This document shows positions 32,730 through 42,637 of a stretch of DNA of 64,000 bases, in pieces. How positions within the stretch are numbered: position 1 is the stretch's first letter; each line of letters opens with the position of its first letter. The stretch covers positions 1,734,195-1,798,194 of the forward strand of contig NW_024735554.1 of the NCBI RefSeq assembly GCF_018991925.1, read 5' to 3'. The notes beneath the pieces were generated by a model. That model had not been told where the DNA came from and did not search any database. It saw only the letters and a program-made list of their open reading frames with translations. The translations under genes and the position numbers were made by a program. Origin of the DNA: Homarus americanus. Its lineage: Eukaryota; Arthropoda; Malacostraca; Decapoda; Nephropidae.

Positions 32730-33748
32730 TGTAGGTGGTTGTAGTAGTGGTAGTGGTGGTGGTGGTTGTGGTGGTAGTGGTAGTGGTGGTAGTGGTGGTT
32801 GTAGTAGTGGTGGTAGTGGTAGTGGTGGCAGGTAGTGGTATCGGTGGTGGTGGTAGTGGTAGTGGTGGCGGTGGTAGTAGTGCAGCAGCGGTGCGCGGTG
32901 GTGGTAGTAGTGTAGTAGTGGTAGTAGTGGTGGTGGTGGTAGTAGTGGTAGTAGTGGTAGTAGTGGTGGTGGTGGTAGTAGTAGTGGTAGCAGTAGCGGT
33001 GGTGGTGGTGGTAGTAGTGGTAGCAGCGGTGGTGGTGGTGGCTGTAGTGGCAGTAGTGGCAGTAGCAGTGGTGGCAGTGGCAGCAGTGGCAGTGGCAGTG
33101 GCGGCAGGCGGCAGCAGTGGCAGTAGCAGTGGTAGCAGTGGCAGTGAGTGGTGGTGGTGGTAGTGGTGCAGTAGTGGCAGTATGGCAGTGGCAGTAGTGG
33201 CAGTAGTGGCAGTAGTAGCAGTGGTAGTAGTGGCAGTAGTGGTGGTGGTAGCGGTAGCAGGTAGCAGTGGCAGTGGTGGCAGTGGCAGTAGTGGCAGTAG
33301 CAGCAGCGGCAGCAGTGCAGCAGTGGCGGTGCAGTGGCAGCAGGTAGCAGTGGCAGTGGTAGCAGTGGCAGCAGTGGCAGTAGCAGCAGTGGCAGTAGCG
33401 GTAGTAGTGGTGGTGGTAGTGGCAGTAGTGGTGGCAGTGGCAGTGGTGGCAGTGGCAGTAGTGGCAGTAGCAGCAGTGGCAGTAGTGGTAGTAGTGGTGG
33501 TGGTGGTAGGTAGTAGTGGTAGTAGTGGTAGTGGTAGTAGTGGTAGTAGTGGTAGTAGTGGTAGTAGTGGTGGTGGTGGTAGTAGTGGTAGTAGTAGGTG
33601 GTGGTGGTAGTAGTGGTGGTGGTGGTAGTAGTGGTGGTGGTAGTGCGGTGGTGGTAGTAGTGGTGGTGGTGGTAGTAGTAGTGGTAGCAGCGCGGTGGTG
33701 GTATATGGGTGGTGGTAGTAGTGGTGCAGTGGTAGTGGTGGTGGTGGC
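32730..33748 (+). repeat. GGT/AGT/GCA trinucleotide field
   Basis: About 1 kb of GTGGTAGTAGTGG at the ends and GTGGCAGTAGTGGCAG in the middle. + frames read poly-Val or Ser/Gly; minus frames (358 and 389 codons) read Thr/His/Pro/Tyr/Cys. All are repeat translations. Confidence 0.96.
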
Positions 33749-33981
33749 CAAGCAACCCTGTTACCATAATAATCCTATCAAGTGAGACACCACTAGCTTT
33801 CTCCTTCCTCCCTCCCTCCCCCTGAGGACTATGGCTGCCAATAACCCAAAGAACATTCGCACATTTGCTTGAGTGGGTCTGGGCCAAGAGAGGGCTGCTT
33901 GCTGATGATGGGAGGAGGGAGGGCTATTGAGGGCTGGTAATGCTAGGGAATATAGGGCTTATGACGTCTGTACCCTGAGTG
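33749..33981. other. single-copy spacer
   Basis: Non-repetitive, no gene recognised. Confidence 0.45.
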
Positions 33982-33984
33982 CCA

Positions 33985-34052
33985 CCACCTAACCTAACCT
34001 AATCCCAATCCCACCCAACCCAACCTAACCCTAACCTAACCTAACCTAACCA
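33985..34052 (-). repeat. CCTAA (TTAGG, minus) block
   Basis: CCTAA and CCCAA pentamers. Confidence 0.88.
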
Positions 34053-34079
34053 CCCAGGATAGCGTTACTGTGGTTAATC

Positions 34080-34083
<4 letters not shown>

Positions 34084-34138
<55 letters not shown>
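34084..34138 (+). repeat. (GA)n microsatellite
   Basis: About 27 GA dinucleotides. Confidence 0.96.
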
Positions 34139-34140
<2 letters not shown>

Positions 34141-34199
34141 TGTGTGGTATTGATCGTATGATGTTCAGTGTGACAGCTGCTTTGGTTTCTGTTCACCAT

Positions 34200-35690
34200 T
34201 CTGTTATATACGGCGGTGTGGTGGTTGTGTAGTGGTGGTGGGGTGGTGATGTAGTGTGGGTGGTGTGGTGGTGATGTGGTGTAGGTGGCATGTGGTGTGG
34301 GTGGTGGTGGGGTGGTGTGGTGTGGATGCAGTGGGGCAGTGTACGTGGGTGGTGGTGGCAGGATGAGTGTGGGGTGGTGTGGTGGTGAATGTGGTGCAGG
34401 GTGGTGATGTGGTGTGGGGTGGTGGGGTGGTGATGTAGTGGGTGGTGTGGTGGTAATGTAGCGGGGTGGTGATGTGGTATGGGTGGTAGTGATGTGGTGT
34501 GGGTGGTGTGGTGGTGATGGAAGTGGGGGTGGTGTGGTGGTGATGGTGTAGGGTGGTGGTGATGTGGTGTGGGTGGTGTGCGGATGTGGTGTGGGTGGTG
34601 TGGTGGTGATGTGGTGTGGGGTGGTGTGGTGGTGATGTAGTGTGGGTGTGGTGGTGATGTGGCGTGTGGTGGTGATGTGTTGTGGGTTGGTGTGGTGGTG
34701 ATGGGTGGGTGGGTGGTGATGTGGTGGGGTGGTGATGTGGTATGGGGTGGTGGTGATGTGGTGTGGGGTGGTGGTGGTGATGCAGGGTGCGTGGTGGGTG
34801 ATGTAGTGGGGTGGGTGTGGTGTAGTGGTGATGTAGTGGTGATGTGGTGTGGGGTGGTGGTGGTGATGCAGTGTGGGTGTGGTGGTGATGTGAGTGGTGA
34901 TGTGGTGTGGGGTGGTGGTGGTGATGTAGTGTGGTGTGGTGGTGATGTAGTGGTGATGTGGTATGGGGTGGTGGTGGTGATGTAGTGTGGGTGTGGTGGT
35001 GATGAAAAGGGATGGGTGTGGGGTGGTGTGGTGGTGACGTAGTGGGGGTGGTGGTGGATGTAGTGGTGATGTGGTGGGGTGGTGTGGTGGTGATGGCAGC
35101 GTGGGTGTGGTGATGTAGTGGTGGATGTGGTGTGGGGTGGTGTGGTGGTGATGTAGTGTGGGTGTGGTGGTGGATGTAGTGGTGATGTGGTGTGGGGTGG
35201 TGTGGTGGGTGATGTAGTGTGGGTGTGGTGGTGATGTGGGTGATGTGGTCGTGATGGTGATGTGAGTGGGGTGTGTGGTGGGTGATGTGGTGGGGTGTGT
35301 GGTGGTATGTAGTGTGGGTGTGGTGGTGATGTAGTGGTGATGTGGTGGGGTGGTGTGGTGGTGATGCGGGGTGGGTGGTGATGTGGTGATGTGGTCGTGA
35401 TGGTGATGTAGTGGGGGGTGTGGGTGGTGGATGTGTGGTGTGGGGTGGTGTGGTGGTGATGTAGTGTGTGGGTGGTGGTGATGTGGTGATGTGGTCGTGG
35501 ATGGTGGGGATGTAGTGGGGGTGTGGTGGTGATGTGGTGTGGGGTGGTGTGGTGGTGATGTAGTGGGGGGGTGTGGTGGTGATGTGGTGATGTGGTCGTG
35601 TGGTGGTGATGTAGTGGGGGTGTGGTGGTGATGTGGTGATGTGGTCGTGTGGTGGTGGATGTAGTGGGAAGTGTGGTGTGTGGTTCTGGT
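34200..35690 (+). repeat. GTGGTGGTGATGTAGTG minisatellite, 1.5 kb
   Basis: Blocks GTGGTGGTGATGTGGTG, TGGGGTGGTGTGG and ATGTAGTGTGGGTG are shuffled with a period near 40-45 bp. The minus strand is open for 508 codons of His/Thr/Pro/Ser, explained by composition. Confidence 0.96.
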
Positions 35691-35727
35691 GTGGTGCTAG
35701 TTATCGCTGGTGATTTCAATTTGATGC

Positions 35728-35820
35728 TCTCTCTCTCTCTCTCTCTCTCTGTTTATTTGTGTATATTTCTAGTTACGTTTTATAATGAAGTTAATAGTTG
35801 TTGTGTATTTTTCTATCTGA

Positions 35821-35905
<85 letters not shown>

Positions 35906-35910
35906 TGTTG
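35728..35910 (+). repeat. (CT)n and (GT)n microsatellites
   Basis: CT at 35728-35750, then about 40 GT at 35823-35907. Confidence 0.95.
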
Positions 35911-36146
35911 TATATGTTGTATGTGGAACTACAGCTATCACTGCCTTAATAACACACGCATTCTTAATTTACTCTTATTCTTACTCTTACTCGTAATTGT
36001 TATCTCTTATCTCTAACTCTAAATTGTTATCGTTATCGTTCACTATACCCTGACAAGCCGCGGCCTCGTTGTCATTGGCTGGCCTGATCCACCATTTTTT
36101 CCCCAACCAACCAATGACGTGAGTCGTATCATCGGAAAAACATTAG
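35911..36146. other. single-copy flank of the MITE
   Basis: Contains a CTTACTCTTACTC-like short repeat near 35970-36010 and CATTGGCTGG / CCAATGACG motifs at 36078-36120. No gene recognised. Confidence 0.45.
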
Positions 36147-36153
36147 AACAAGG

Positions 36154-36176
36154 GGAAGGTAGAGTAAGGAAACTCA
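36154..36176 (+). repeat. left terminal inverted repeat
   Basis: 23 bp, matching the right end with no mismatch. Confidence 0.85.
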
Positions 36177-36654
36177 AGTTCCTTTAATTTGCGTGTGTTT
36201 ATCAGTGACGTTGCTCTCTGCGCCATCTAGCTGACCGACATAACTAAGGAAGTATTCATAGAAAACGAAAAGATGCTGTATAGCGGCATAACTAGCGCCA
36301 ACCTTGGCGTATTTATAATCTGGTATCTGGTATATTTATATTTATATATTTATTTATACTTCATTTATCTATTCATGAAGAAAAACCTTAACCTCATTAT
36401 CATTTATAAAACGTCCCTCAGAAAGGATGAATTTTTAAATGTCTGTGGCTTTTCTTGTCCAACACAGCGTGGAGTCATTTCCCTGTAACTCTTCACGTTC
36501 CAGCCAGATGACGTCATATACCAAAACACAGTCTTTGTTATAGAGACGACACTCACGCGACGATGGCGCTATCTATTGGTGACCGACCCAACTACTTGGT
36601 GCCCAGTTAGTGATTTGATGCTACTTTATGGCGGCACGCAGCTGTATGGGGAGA

Positions 36655-36677
36655 TGAGTTTCCTTACTCTACCTTCC
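36655..36677 (-). repeat. right terminal inverted repeat
   Basis: Reverse complement of 36154-36176 over all 23 bp. Confidence 0.85.
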
Positions 36678-36831
36678 TTTGGATTAGGGAGGCAGTTTGT
36701 GTCAGTAATGAGATGGTGGACGGTCGTGGCGTGTGTATTTCACGTTATTTAGATGTTATTGAAGGTAAATAACACAACTTTATATACATTTAAAGGTACA
36801 TAAGTAACCAGAGCAACATATAACAGGTGAC

Positions 36832-36846
36832 CACGTGATATATAAG
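36832..36846 (+). promoter_or_regulatory. possible promoter: CACGTG E-box next to TATATAAG
   Basis: CACGTG at 36832-36837 is followed at 36839-36846 by TATATAAG, about 120 bases before the ATG at 36964. Both motifs are short and could be chance in AT-rich DNA; the arrangement matters only because a frame follows. Confidence 0.25.
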
Positions 36847-36963
36847 TGCCTTGTGTCGTAATAAATTTGTGGTTTGTTGAATGGTCAGACGTGGTCAGCC
36901 TTGTCCCTGCGTACCGAGGCTCATGTGACAAACGATTACGAACCTAAAACCACCTGCACCCAA

Positions 36964-37170
36964 ATGGCGGTTAAGCGTAAGCGAACATAGGTCAGTGATG
37001 GTGATAATGATAGTGAAGATGAAGCAGTTACGTCACCTGAGTGGGCGGAGTATTGCCCTAAAAGGCCCCCGAGTACCACAAGACGCTGCAGAAGTAAACA
37101 CGAGGTTTACAGACTTTTATCTTCCGGTTTGTGCGAAGGATTGGTTGTATTTTTAATTATTTGCTATTAA
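36964..37170 (+). pseudogene. short acidic reading frame with one in-frame stop; unknown protein or exon relic
   Basis: ATG at 36964 in context CCCAAATGG opens MAVKRKRT, then TAG at codon 9 (36988-36990). The same frame continues without a stop for 59 codons to TAA at 37168. That part contains SDGDNDSEDEAVTSPEWAEY, then a basic CPKRPPSTTRRCRSKH stretch and a hydrophobic end (LVVFLIICY). The basic start, acidic Ser/Asp/Glu patch and varied composition look protein-like, unlike the low-complexity frames elsewhere. The TAG may be a mutation or assembly error, or an intron may intervene (GC|GTAAGC lies just upstream). I recognise no family. Confidence 0.25.
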
Positions 37171-37187
37171 TGGAAGAGTATATAATG

Positions 37188-37285
37188 AGTTTGGTGGTGG
37201 TATAGTGTAGACGTGTGTATATCTCTACCGGTATGTGTAGGGTTCGAATCCTGGCTGGGCCCAGAATGACAGACCCACCACCACA
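37188..37285 (+). repeat. tRNA-like block, probable SINE head or tRNA pseudogene
   Basis: GGTTCGAATCC at 37241-37251 is a perfect B-box. An A-box-like TGGTATAGTGTAG precedes it at about 37198-37210. A T-arm folds around TTCGAAT with pairs 3 of 5 strong or wobble, and 37188-37194 can pair with 37255-37261 at six of seven positions, mostly by G-U. No convincing anticodon arm is present, so a functional tRNA is unlikely. CCACCACCA at 37275-37283 also complements TGGTGGTGG at 37192-37200. Confidence 0.4.
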
Positions 37286-37404
37286 CTACACCGTCGGATG
37301 ACCTACCACTTACCACCACCACAAAACATCAAACAACAACAACAACAACAACATGACTCAAACAAAACACTAGTCTATATCATTAGTGAAGATTTTGTAA
37401 TAGA
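37286..37404. other. single-copy spacer with (ACA)n
   Basis: Contains about seven AAC/ACA trinucleotides near 37332-37352. Confidence 0.5.
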
Positions 37405-37770
37405 TTAAGAACATAACAATGGAGGAAACTGCAGCGGCCTATTGGCTCATCCTGGCAGTCCTGTTTACACCCAACCCTACCCTATATCCATCCAACCTGT
37501 GTTTGAAGCTATCCAGCGTATTCGAGTTAATGATGATATTTGGTAACTTGTTCCACTCCATCCACTACTCTGTTTCCAAAACCAGTGTTTACCTATTTCG
37601 CGCCTAAATCAAAATTTTTTAATTTAAAACCATTGTTACGAGTTCGCTCTTGCTTGATAGTTTGAGTACCTTTGCTTATGGTCACCTTTGTTTAGCCGGT
37701 AACTTCCATTTATACACCTCTCTATCATACCGCCCCTCACTCTACGTCCTCGAGGGAGTGTAAATTAAGA
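37405..37770 (-). mobile_element. CR1-like LINE 3' fragment (C-terminus of reverse transcriptase ORF)
   Basis: On the minus strand the fragment shows LNLHSLED (near 37750-37770), RNNGFKL (near 37625-37650), a GNRVVD patch, then NSNTLDSFKHRLDGYR in a shifted frame. It ends in TARMSQ and TAG at 37439-37441. An AAGAACATAA-type tail follows at 37405-37419. The order and motifs match the C-terminal end of the LINE at 23789, but the sequence differs and the tail is shared, suggesting a related family. Stops and frame shifts make it a relic. Confidence 0.8.
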
Positions 37771-38060
37771 TGCATTGTGCTGTGTGACCCCAGGACCTAA
37801 TTGTCGCAAAACTATTTTAATACTTAATGATGGAGCCGCGCATAATGGCTCCTACTGTTAATGGCTCCTACTGTTAATATTCTAATATTAATGGGCCTCA
37901 ATTTTAATCTGTCTCGTGTCTTAATGTGCCCCAATTTTGACAGTCGTATAGGTATGTCTAATAGGACTGCTGGGGCCTATTAGACTTGTGTCCTTATCAA
38001 TTTTGGTGTATTTAACCTCACTAGTGATTGTGTTTAATGATGCTGTGTTGTTTTTACGTG
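37771..38060. other. single-copy spacer with a short TAATGGCTCCTACTGT duplication
   Basis: TAATGGCTCCTACTGT is directly repeated near 37844-37878, with looser TTAATG phrases to 37925. No gene recognised. Confidence 0.5.
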
Positions 38061-38065
38061 TTTGT

Positions 38066-38248
38066 TGTGTGTGTGTGTGTGTGTGAATGTGTGTGAACGT
38101 GTGTGTGTGTGTGTGTGTGAACGTGTGTGTGTGTGTGTGTGCGTGTGAACGTGTGTGTGTGTGTGTGTGAACGTGTGTGTGTTTGTGTGTGTGAACGTGT
38201 GTGTGTGTGTTTGTTGTGTGTGAACGTGTGTGTGTGTGTGTGTGTTAT
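38066..38248 (+). repeat. GTGTGTGAAC-interrupted (GT)n array
   Basis: GT runs punctuated by GAACGT about every 20-35 bases. Confidence 0.95.
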
Positions 38249-38409
38249 GGAGAGAGAACGTAAAATGAAACAAATATCACTACTGAAATAAATGTGATTC
38301 AGAGTCACACACACAGCTTCCCGCCCACCAGGTAAAAGTTCTGTGAATATCCAATGTCCATTTCCAGAATCTCATTGGGTCAGGCGGCGGAAACAGTGAC
38401 TATAATCCA

Positions 38410-38545
38410 CCTTTACCACACCTGTAGTCTACCTATCTGTACCTGTAGTCTACCTGTAGTCTACCTACCTGTAATCTACCTATCTGTACCTGTAATTCAC
38501 CTGTAGCTCACCCACCTGTAGTCTACCTATAGTGTACCTGCTGCT
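38410..38545 (+). repeat. CTGTAGTCTACCTACCTGTA short tandem repeat
   Basis: About seven copies of CTGTAGTCTACCTA with TGTAATCTACC variants. Confidence 0.85.
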
Positions 38546-38599
38546 GCATAGTTCAATCTAATCCTAACCTAGCCCAAACCAAAACCTCAAACCAGTTTT

Positions 38600-38812
38600 G
38601 TGCTTGATTGGTCTATTATTAGTTTCATAGCAGCCATCCGATTTGGGTAATTTGCTGTCAATTAGTCTTGATTTGCTTTATCGGTTATATGCAACGAAAG
38701 TATCCGCTATCAAGATTTACTTCAAGCATTGTCAGTTAAAAGTGATTTTGATTGGTGGAAATCTTCATATTGGATTGTTGTCTATATGGATAGCTCCTTC
38801 CTATTGGTCGTC
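38600..38812 (+). promoter_or_regulatory. cluster of ATTGG motifs
   Basis: ATTGG at 38607, 38751, 38769 and 38803, three followed by T. There is no TATA box at a suitable distance, so this is weaker than the 30815 cluster. Confidence 0.2.
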
Positions 38813-38911
38813 AAGATTTTTACTGACAACTTTGACCTCTGACCTCTCTCGCCAGACCTGTGAGGCGACGTGTTAAGTAATGATGACGCTTGGTGACGTA
38901 ATGTTGTGTGG

Positions 38912-38913
<2 letters not shown>

Positions 38914-38981
<68 letters not shown>
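38914..38981 (+). repeat. (GA)n microsatellite
   Basis: About 33 GA dinucleotides. Confidence 0.97.
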
Positions 38982-38985
<4 letters not shown>

Positions 38986-39235
38986 CGTGTGGATAAAGGA
39001 GGAAAAATGATATGCAGGTAAATAAAAGATGAAAGTGAGAGGAAGAAGAAGGAAAGATGATGATACCTAACAGAGACAAGGAAAAATACTAAAAGAGAAA
39101 ATATACGAGGAAGGGAAGAATGTAATGATGAAAGAAAGAAGAAATATTCAATTGTTTCACATTCCATATTTGTCGTTCCCCAATGGCGAAGTAAGAGTGT
39201 CCGCCTTTATGGTCTGTCCTGGCTGGACTTGTTAG
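38982..39235. other. purine-rich spacer
   Basis: GA-rich to 39140, then unique sequence; no gene. Confidence 0.45.
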
Positions 39236-39872
39236 GGGGTGATGGTGGTAGTAATGGTGGTGGTGATGATGGTGGAAGTAATGGTGGTGGTGGTGCAGTA
39301 ATGGAAGTGGTGGATGGTGGGTAGGCAATGGTGGGTGGTGGGTGATTTTGGTGGCAGTAATGGTGGGTGGTAAGTATTTGCGGCAAAATGGTGGTGGTGA
39401 TGGTGGTAGTAATGGTGGTGGTGGTGGTGATGGTGGTGGTAATGGTGGTGGTGATGGCGGCAGTAATGGTGGTGGTGGTGATGGTGGTAGTAATGGTGGT
39501 GGTGGTGATGGTGGTAGTAATGGAAGTGGTGATGGTGGTAAAGTGTAATGGTGGTGGTAGATGGTGCGTAGTAATGGTGGTGGTGATGATGGTAATGGTG
39601 GAGATGGTGGTAGTAATGGTGCGGTGATGGTGGTAGTAATGGAAGTGGTGATGGTGGTAGTAATGGTGCGTGCGATGGTGGTGGTAATGGTGGTGGTGGT
39701 GATGGTGGTAGTAATGGTGGTGGTGATGGCGGATAGTAATGGTGGTGGAGATGGTGGTAGTAATGGTGGTGGTGATGGTGGTAGTAATGGAAGTGGTGAT
39801 GGTGGTAATAATGGTGGTGGTGGTGATGGTGGTAGTAATGGTGGCGGTGATGGTGGTAGTAATGGTAGTGAA
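39236..39872 (+). repeat. GGTGGTGATGGTGGTAGTAA minisatellite
   Basis: The approximate 21-bp unit GGTGATGGTGGTAGTAATG repeats about 30 times with AAGTGG variants. Gly/Ser/Asp and Val/Met frames on +, and His/Tyr frames on -, are repeat translations. Confidence 0.95.
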
Positions 39873-39902
39873 CCACAGAAGAGGAGGAAGTTTGTTTACT
39901 GT

Positions 39903-39904
<2 letters not shown>

Positions 39905-39951
<47 letters not shown>

Positions 39952-39988
39952 GTGTGTGTGTGTGTGTGTGCGCGTGTGTGTGTGTGTT
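39905..39988 (+). repeat. (GT)n microsatellite with GC interruptions
   Basis: About 40 GT dinucleotides, interrupted by GCGT. Confidence 0.96.
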
Positions 39989-40360
39989 ATCAGCACCCAT
40001 CTCACGCCTGGTTAAGTTCCTGCTGGGGTGAATAGCGACTCCTGAGGTGACTGGCTAATCGTATGGTGGTGAACTAATCCCTTTGGGTGCTTAACTAATC
40101 TGTAAGGGGCTAGATCACAGAGATTGGTAAACCAATCCTGCTGAAAGGAAAGGCAAGTTGAATGGTAAGTCCTTCCAGTGATTAGCAAATCCTTCCAAGT
40201 TATTTGTGAATCCTATAATTAGCGAATAACTGTGTAAGGGATCGGGGATTTCGGCGTGTGTAATTAAGGGAAGCAAGTTAACTTTGGTAATGAGACGTAT
40301 CTGCCCTAATTAAAAGCTAATACCTGGGCCAGATAATTTTAGCTAGTGTGGCGCGCTATC
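39989..40360. other. single-copy spacer
   Basis: Non-repetitive with several loose CTAATC/AACTAATCC phrases; no gene recognised. Confidence 0.5.

Positions 40361-40426
<66 letters not shown>
40361..40426 (+). repeat. (GT)n microsatellite
   Basis: About 32 GT dinucleotides with one AT interruption. Confidence 0.96.
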
Positions 40427-40429
<3 letters not shown>

Positions 40430-40529
40430 CCTACTCATGGTAATGAGTTACAGTCGTGTGGGAGTATTATATGTTATGTGCCTGGTCAATTGTCCAGCTT
40501 GTCTGTCAGGTGAGGTCGTCTGCTGCTGT

Positions 40530-40815
40530 TTAGCCCTCCCTCGCTACCTTACCTCACACCTGACCTCCCTCCTCACCTTTTGCCTCACACCTGACCTCCC
40601 TCCTCACCTACTCACACCTGACCCTCCTCACCTTAATTCTCACACCTGACCTCTCACACCTTACCTCACACCTGATCTCCCCGCTACCTTACCTCACACC
40701 TGACCTCCCTCCCTCACCTTACCTCACACCTGACCTCATTGACCTGACCTCCCTCCTCACTCCATTTCACACCTGACCTTCCCTCCTCACCTCACTCACA
40801 CCTGACCTCACCTCA
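40530..40815 (+). repeat. about 29-bp minisatellite rich in CACCTGACCTC
   Basis: Blocks CTCACACCTGACCTCCCTCC and CACCTTACCT repeat about ten times with deletions. Confidence 0.93.
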
Positions 40816-41165
40816 CACACGGGTCTTATCACAGGTGTAACTTCCAGGCTGGGTAAGTTGGTGTCTCAGGTGAGGGAACTTGTGGCGATCGACTCCCCCA
40901 GTTTCCTCCATTGTTTATTTAAGTTTTTTACTCAGGAGATAAGATAGTCAGTATCCGGCCTTCCTTCCTTCACTACACACACCTTCTCCATTATCTCCAC
41001 ACCACTACACTGTCCTCTCCACCTTCCCCCACCATTGCACTTGTCCCCACGTGTCACCCTCCTCCTTCCACAGTACCTCCTCCCCTGGGCCCAATACGTA
41101 ACATGAGATGTCTGGTATGTCCCGATAAATCCCCATTAACGAGCCACAGAGTCAGCGACATATCC
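40816..41165. other. single-copy spacer, C-rich right half
   Basis: No gene recognised; CCACC and CTCC strings near 40975-41090. Confidence 0.45.
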
Positions 41166-41166
41166 T

Positions 41167-41222
<56 letters not shown>
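41167..41222 (+). repeat. (CT)n microsatellite
   Basis: About 27 CT dinucleotides. Confidence 0.97.
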
Positions 41223-41224
<2 letters not shown>

Positions 41225-41276
41225 GTACCTACCTGTTGATAGCTCCTTACATAAGACTTTTACGAATTCCTATAGC

Positions 41277-41278
<2 letters not shown>

Positions 41279-41322
<44 letters not shown>
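41279..41322 (+). repeat. (AC)n microsatellite
   Basis: About 21 AC dinucleotides followed by a short GA run. Confidence 0.96.
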
Positions 41323-41325
<3 letters not shown>

Positions 41326-41440
41326 AGAGAGCCAGAAACCCGTATTTTTAGTTGCAGAAAGAAATAGCCTGAAATAAAACTTACAACCGGAGTGTGTGTG
41401 AAAAGAGGCAGTGAAGCCCCTCAAGCGGGTAGTTGTGGAT

Positions 41441-41444
<4 letters not shown>

Positions 41445-41475
<31 letters not shown>
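41445..41475 (+). repeat. (GA)n microsatellite
   Basis: About 15 GA dinucleotides. Confidence 0.94.
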
Positions 41476-41478
<3 letters not shown>

Positions 41479-41521
41479 TGTTGGTGAGTTTTGAATAAGA
41501 GAGAAAAGAGAGGGGGTCTAT

Positions 41522-41728
41522 TACACCTGACACACCTGACAACCTGACACACCTGATAATAATTTGACACACCTGGATTATTCCGACACACTTACTACAC
41601 ACCTGACACACTTGACACACCCACAATAATTCCGACACACTTGACACACTTCACACACCTGATACTAACTCCACACACCTGACACACCTAATACACCTGA
41701 CACACCTAACACACCTGACACACCTGCC
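41522..41728 (+). repeat. ACACACCTGAC minisatellite
   Basis: Units of about 10-12 bp (ACACCTGACAC) with ACACTTGACAC variants and TAATAATTCCGAC insertions, about 18 copies. Confidence 0.92.
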
Positions 41729-41814
41729 TGGTCCCGCAAGTTCATCATATTAATGGCTCCCCTTGTTGTTGTAAATTATGTTAAGGAAGCGACACCGTTT
41801 GATGGCTTGTAAGG

Positions 41815-42340
41815 GGTGGAGTAGACATTTGGAGTGGAGAGATGGAGGTGGAGGAGATGGAGGTGAGTAGATGGAGGTGGAGAAGCTGGAGGTGGGAGGA
41901 TGGAGTGTGGAGCAGCTGGAGGTGGAGTAGATGGGAGGTGGAGGAGATGGAGGTGGAGTAGCAGATGGAGGTGGGAGTAGATGGAGGTGGAGAAGCTGGA
42001 GGTGAGTAGATGAGTGGAGTAGATGGAGGTGAGTAGATGGAGGAGTAGATGGAGTGTGGAGGAGATGGAGGTGGAGTAGATGGAGTGTGGAGGATGGAGG
42101 GAGTAGCTGGAGTGTGTGAGTAGATGGAGTGTGAGGATGGAGTGTGGAGTAGCTGGAGGTGGAGTAGATGGAGTGTGGAGTAGATGGAGTGGAGTAGATG
42201 GAGTGTGTGTGAGTAGATGGTGTGGAGTAGATGGAGTGTGGAGTAGATGGAGTGGTGGAGTAGATGGAGTGTGGAGTAGATGGAGGTGGAGAGATGGAGG
42301 TGGAGTAGCTGGAGTGTGGAGGAGATGGAGTGGAGAGGGG
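41815..42340 (+). repeat. GGAGGTGGAGTAGATGGAGT minisatellite
   Basis: Blocks GGAGTAGATGGAGTG and GGAGGTGGAGAAGCTGG shuffled over about 525 bp. Confidence 0.95.
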
Positions 42341-42565
42341 GATGGGTGTAGTGGGTGAGGTGGGTGGAGGGTGGGTAAAAGGTGGGGTAGGTAGTGGGTG
42401 GAGGGTAAGGAGGGTGGGTATTGTGGGTGGAGGGTGGGTAATGGGTGGGGTGGAGGGTGGGTAGTGGGTGGGGTGGAGGGGTGGGTAGTGGGTGGGTAAT
42501 GGTGGAGGGTGGGTAGTGGGTGGGCTGGAGGGTGGGTGGGGGGTATTGTGGTGGGCAGTGGGGGA
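42341..42565 (+). repeat. GGGTGGAGGGTGGGTAGT minisatellite
   Basis: G-rich 18-30-bp units (GTGGGTGGAGGGTGGGTA), about nine copies; G-quadruplex-compatible G spacing. Confidence 0.93.
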
Positions 42566-42637
42566 GGCTCTGTAATCCTCCTGTAATGATCCTTCAAGTC
42601 TGTGCACACTTCACTTAATTACCCACAGGTACCTATC

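Larger units (their letters stand above)
36147..36682. mobile_element. MITE-like element with perfect 23-bp terminal inverted repeats
   Basis: GGAAGGTAGAGTAAGGAAAC plus TCA at 36154-36176 is exactly the reverse complement of 36655-36677. The pentamer ATTAG stands just outside both ends (36142-36146 and 36683-36687), a possible target-site duplication. The 525-bp interior has no transposase frame (longest about 71 codons), as expected for a non-autonomous element. Subterminal GCGCCATCTA and GATGGCGCTA are also roughly mirrored. The superfamily is not determined. Confidence 0.75.

Noticed and set aside
32675..33887. 358- and 389-codon minus-strand frames
   Set aside because: Overlapping frames through the GGT/AGT/GCA field; composition-driven.
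34193..35719. 508-codon minus-strand frame rich in His, Thr and Pro
   Set aside because: Direct translation of the GTGGTGGTGATG array, whose complement rarely makes stop codons.
36749..36931. 60-codon minus-strand frame
   Set aside because: Short, no recognisable family, and overlaps the better-supported + strand promoter-like motifs.
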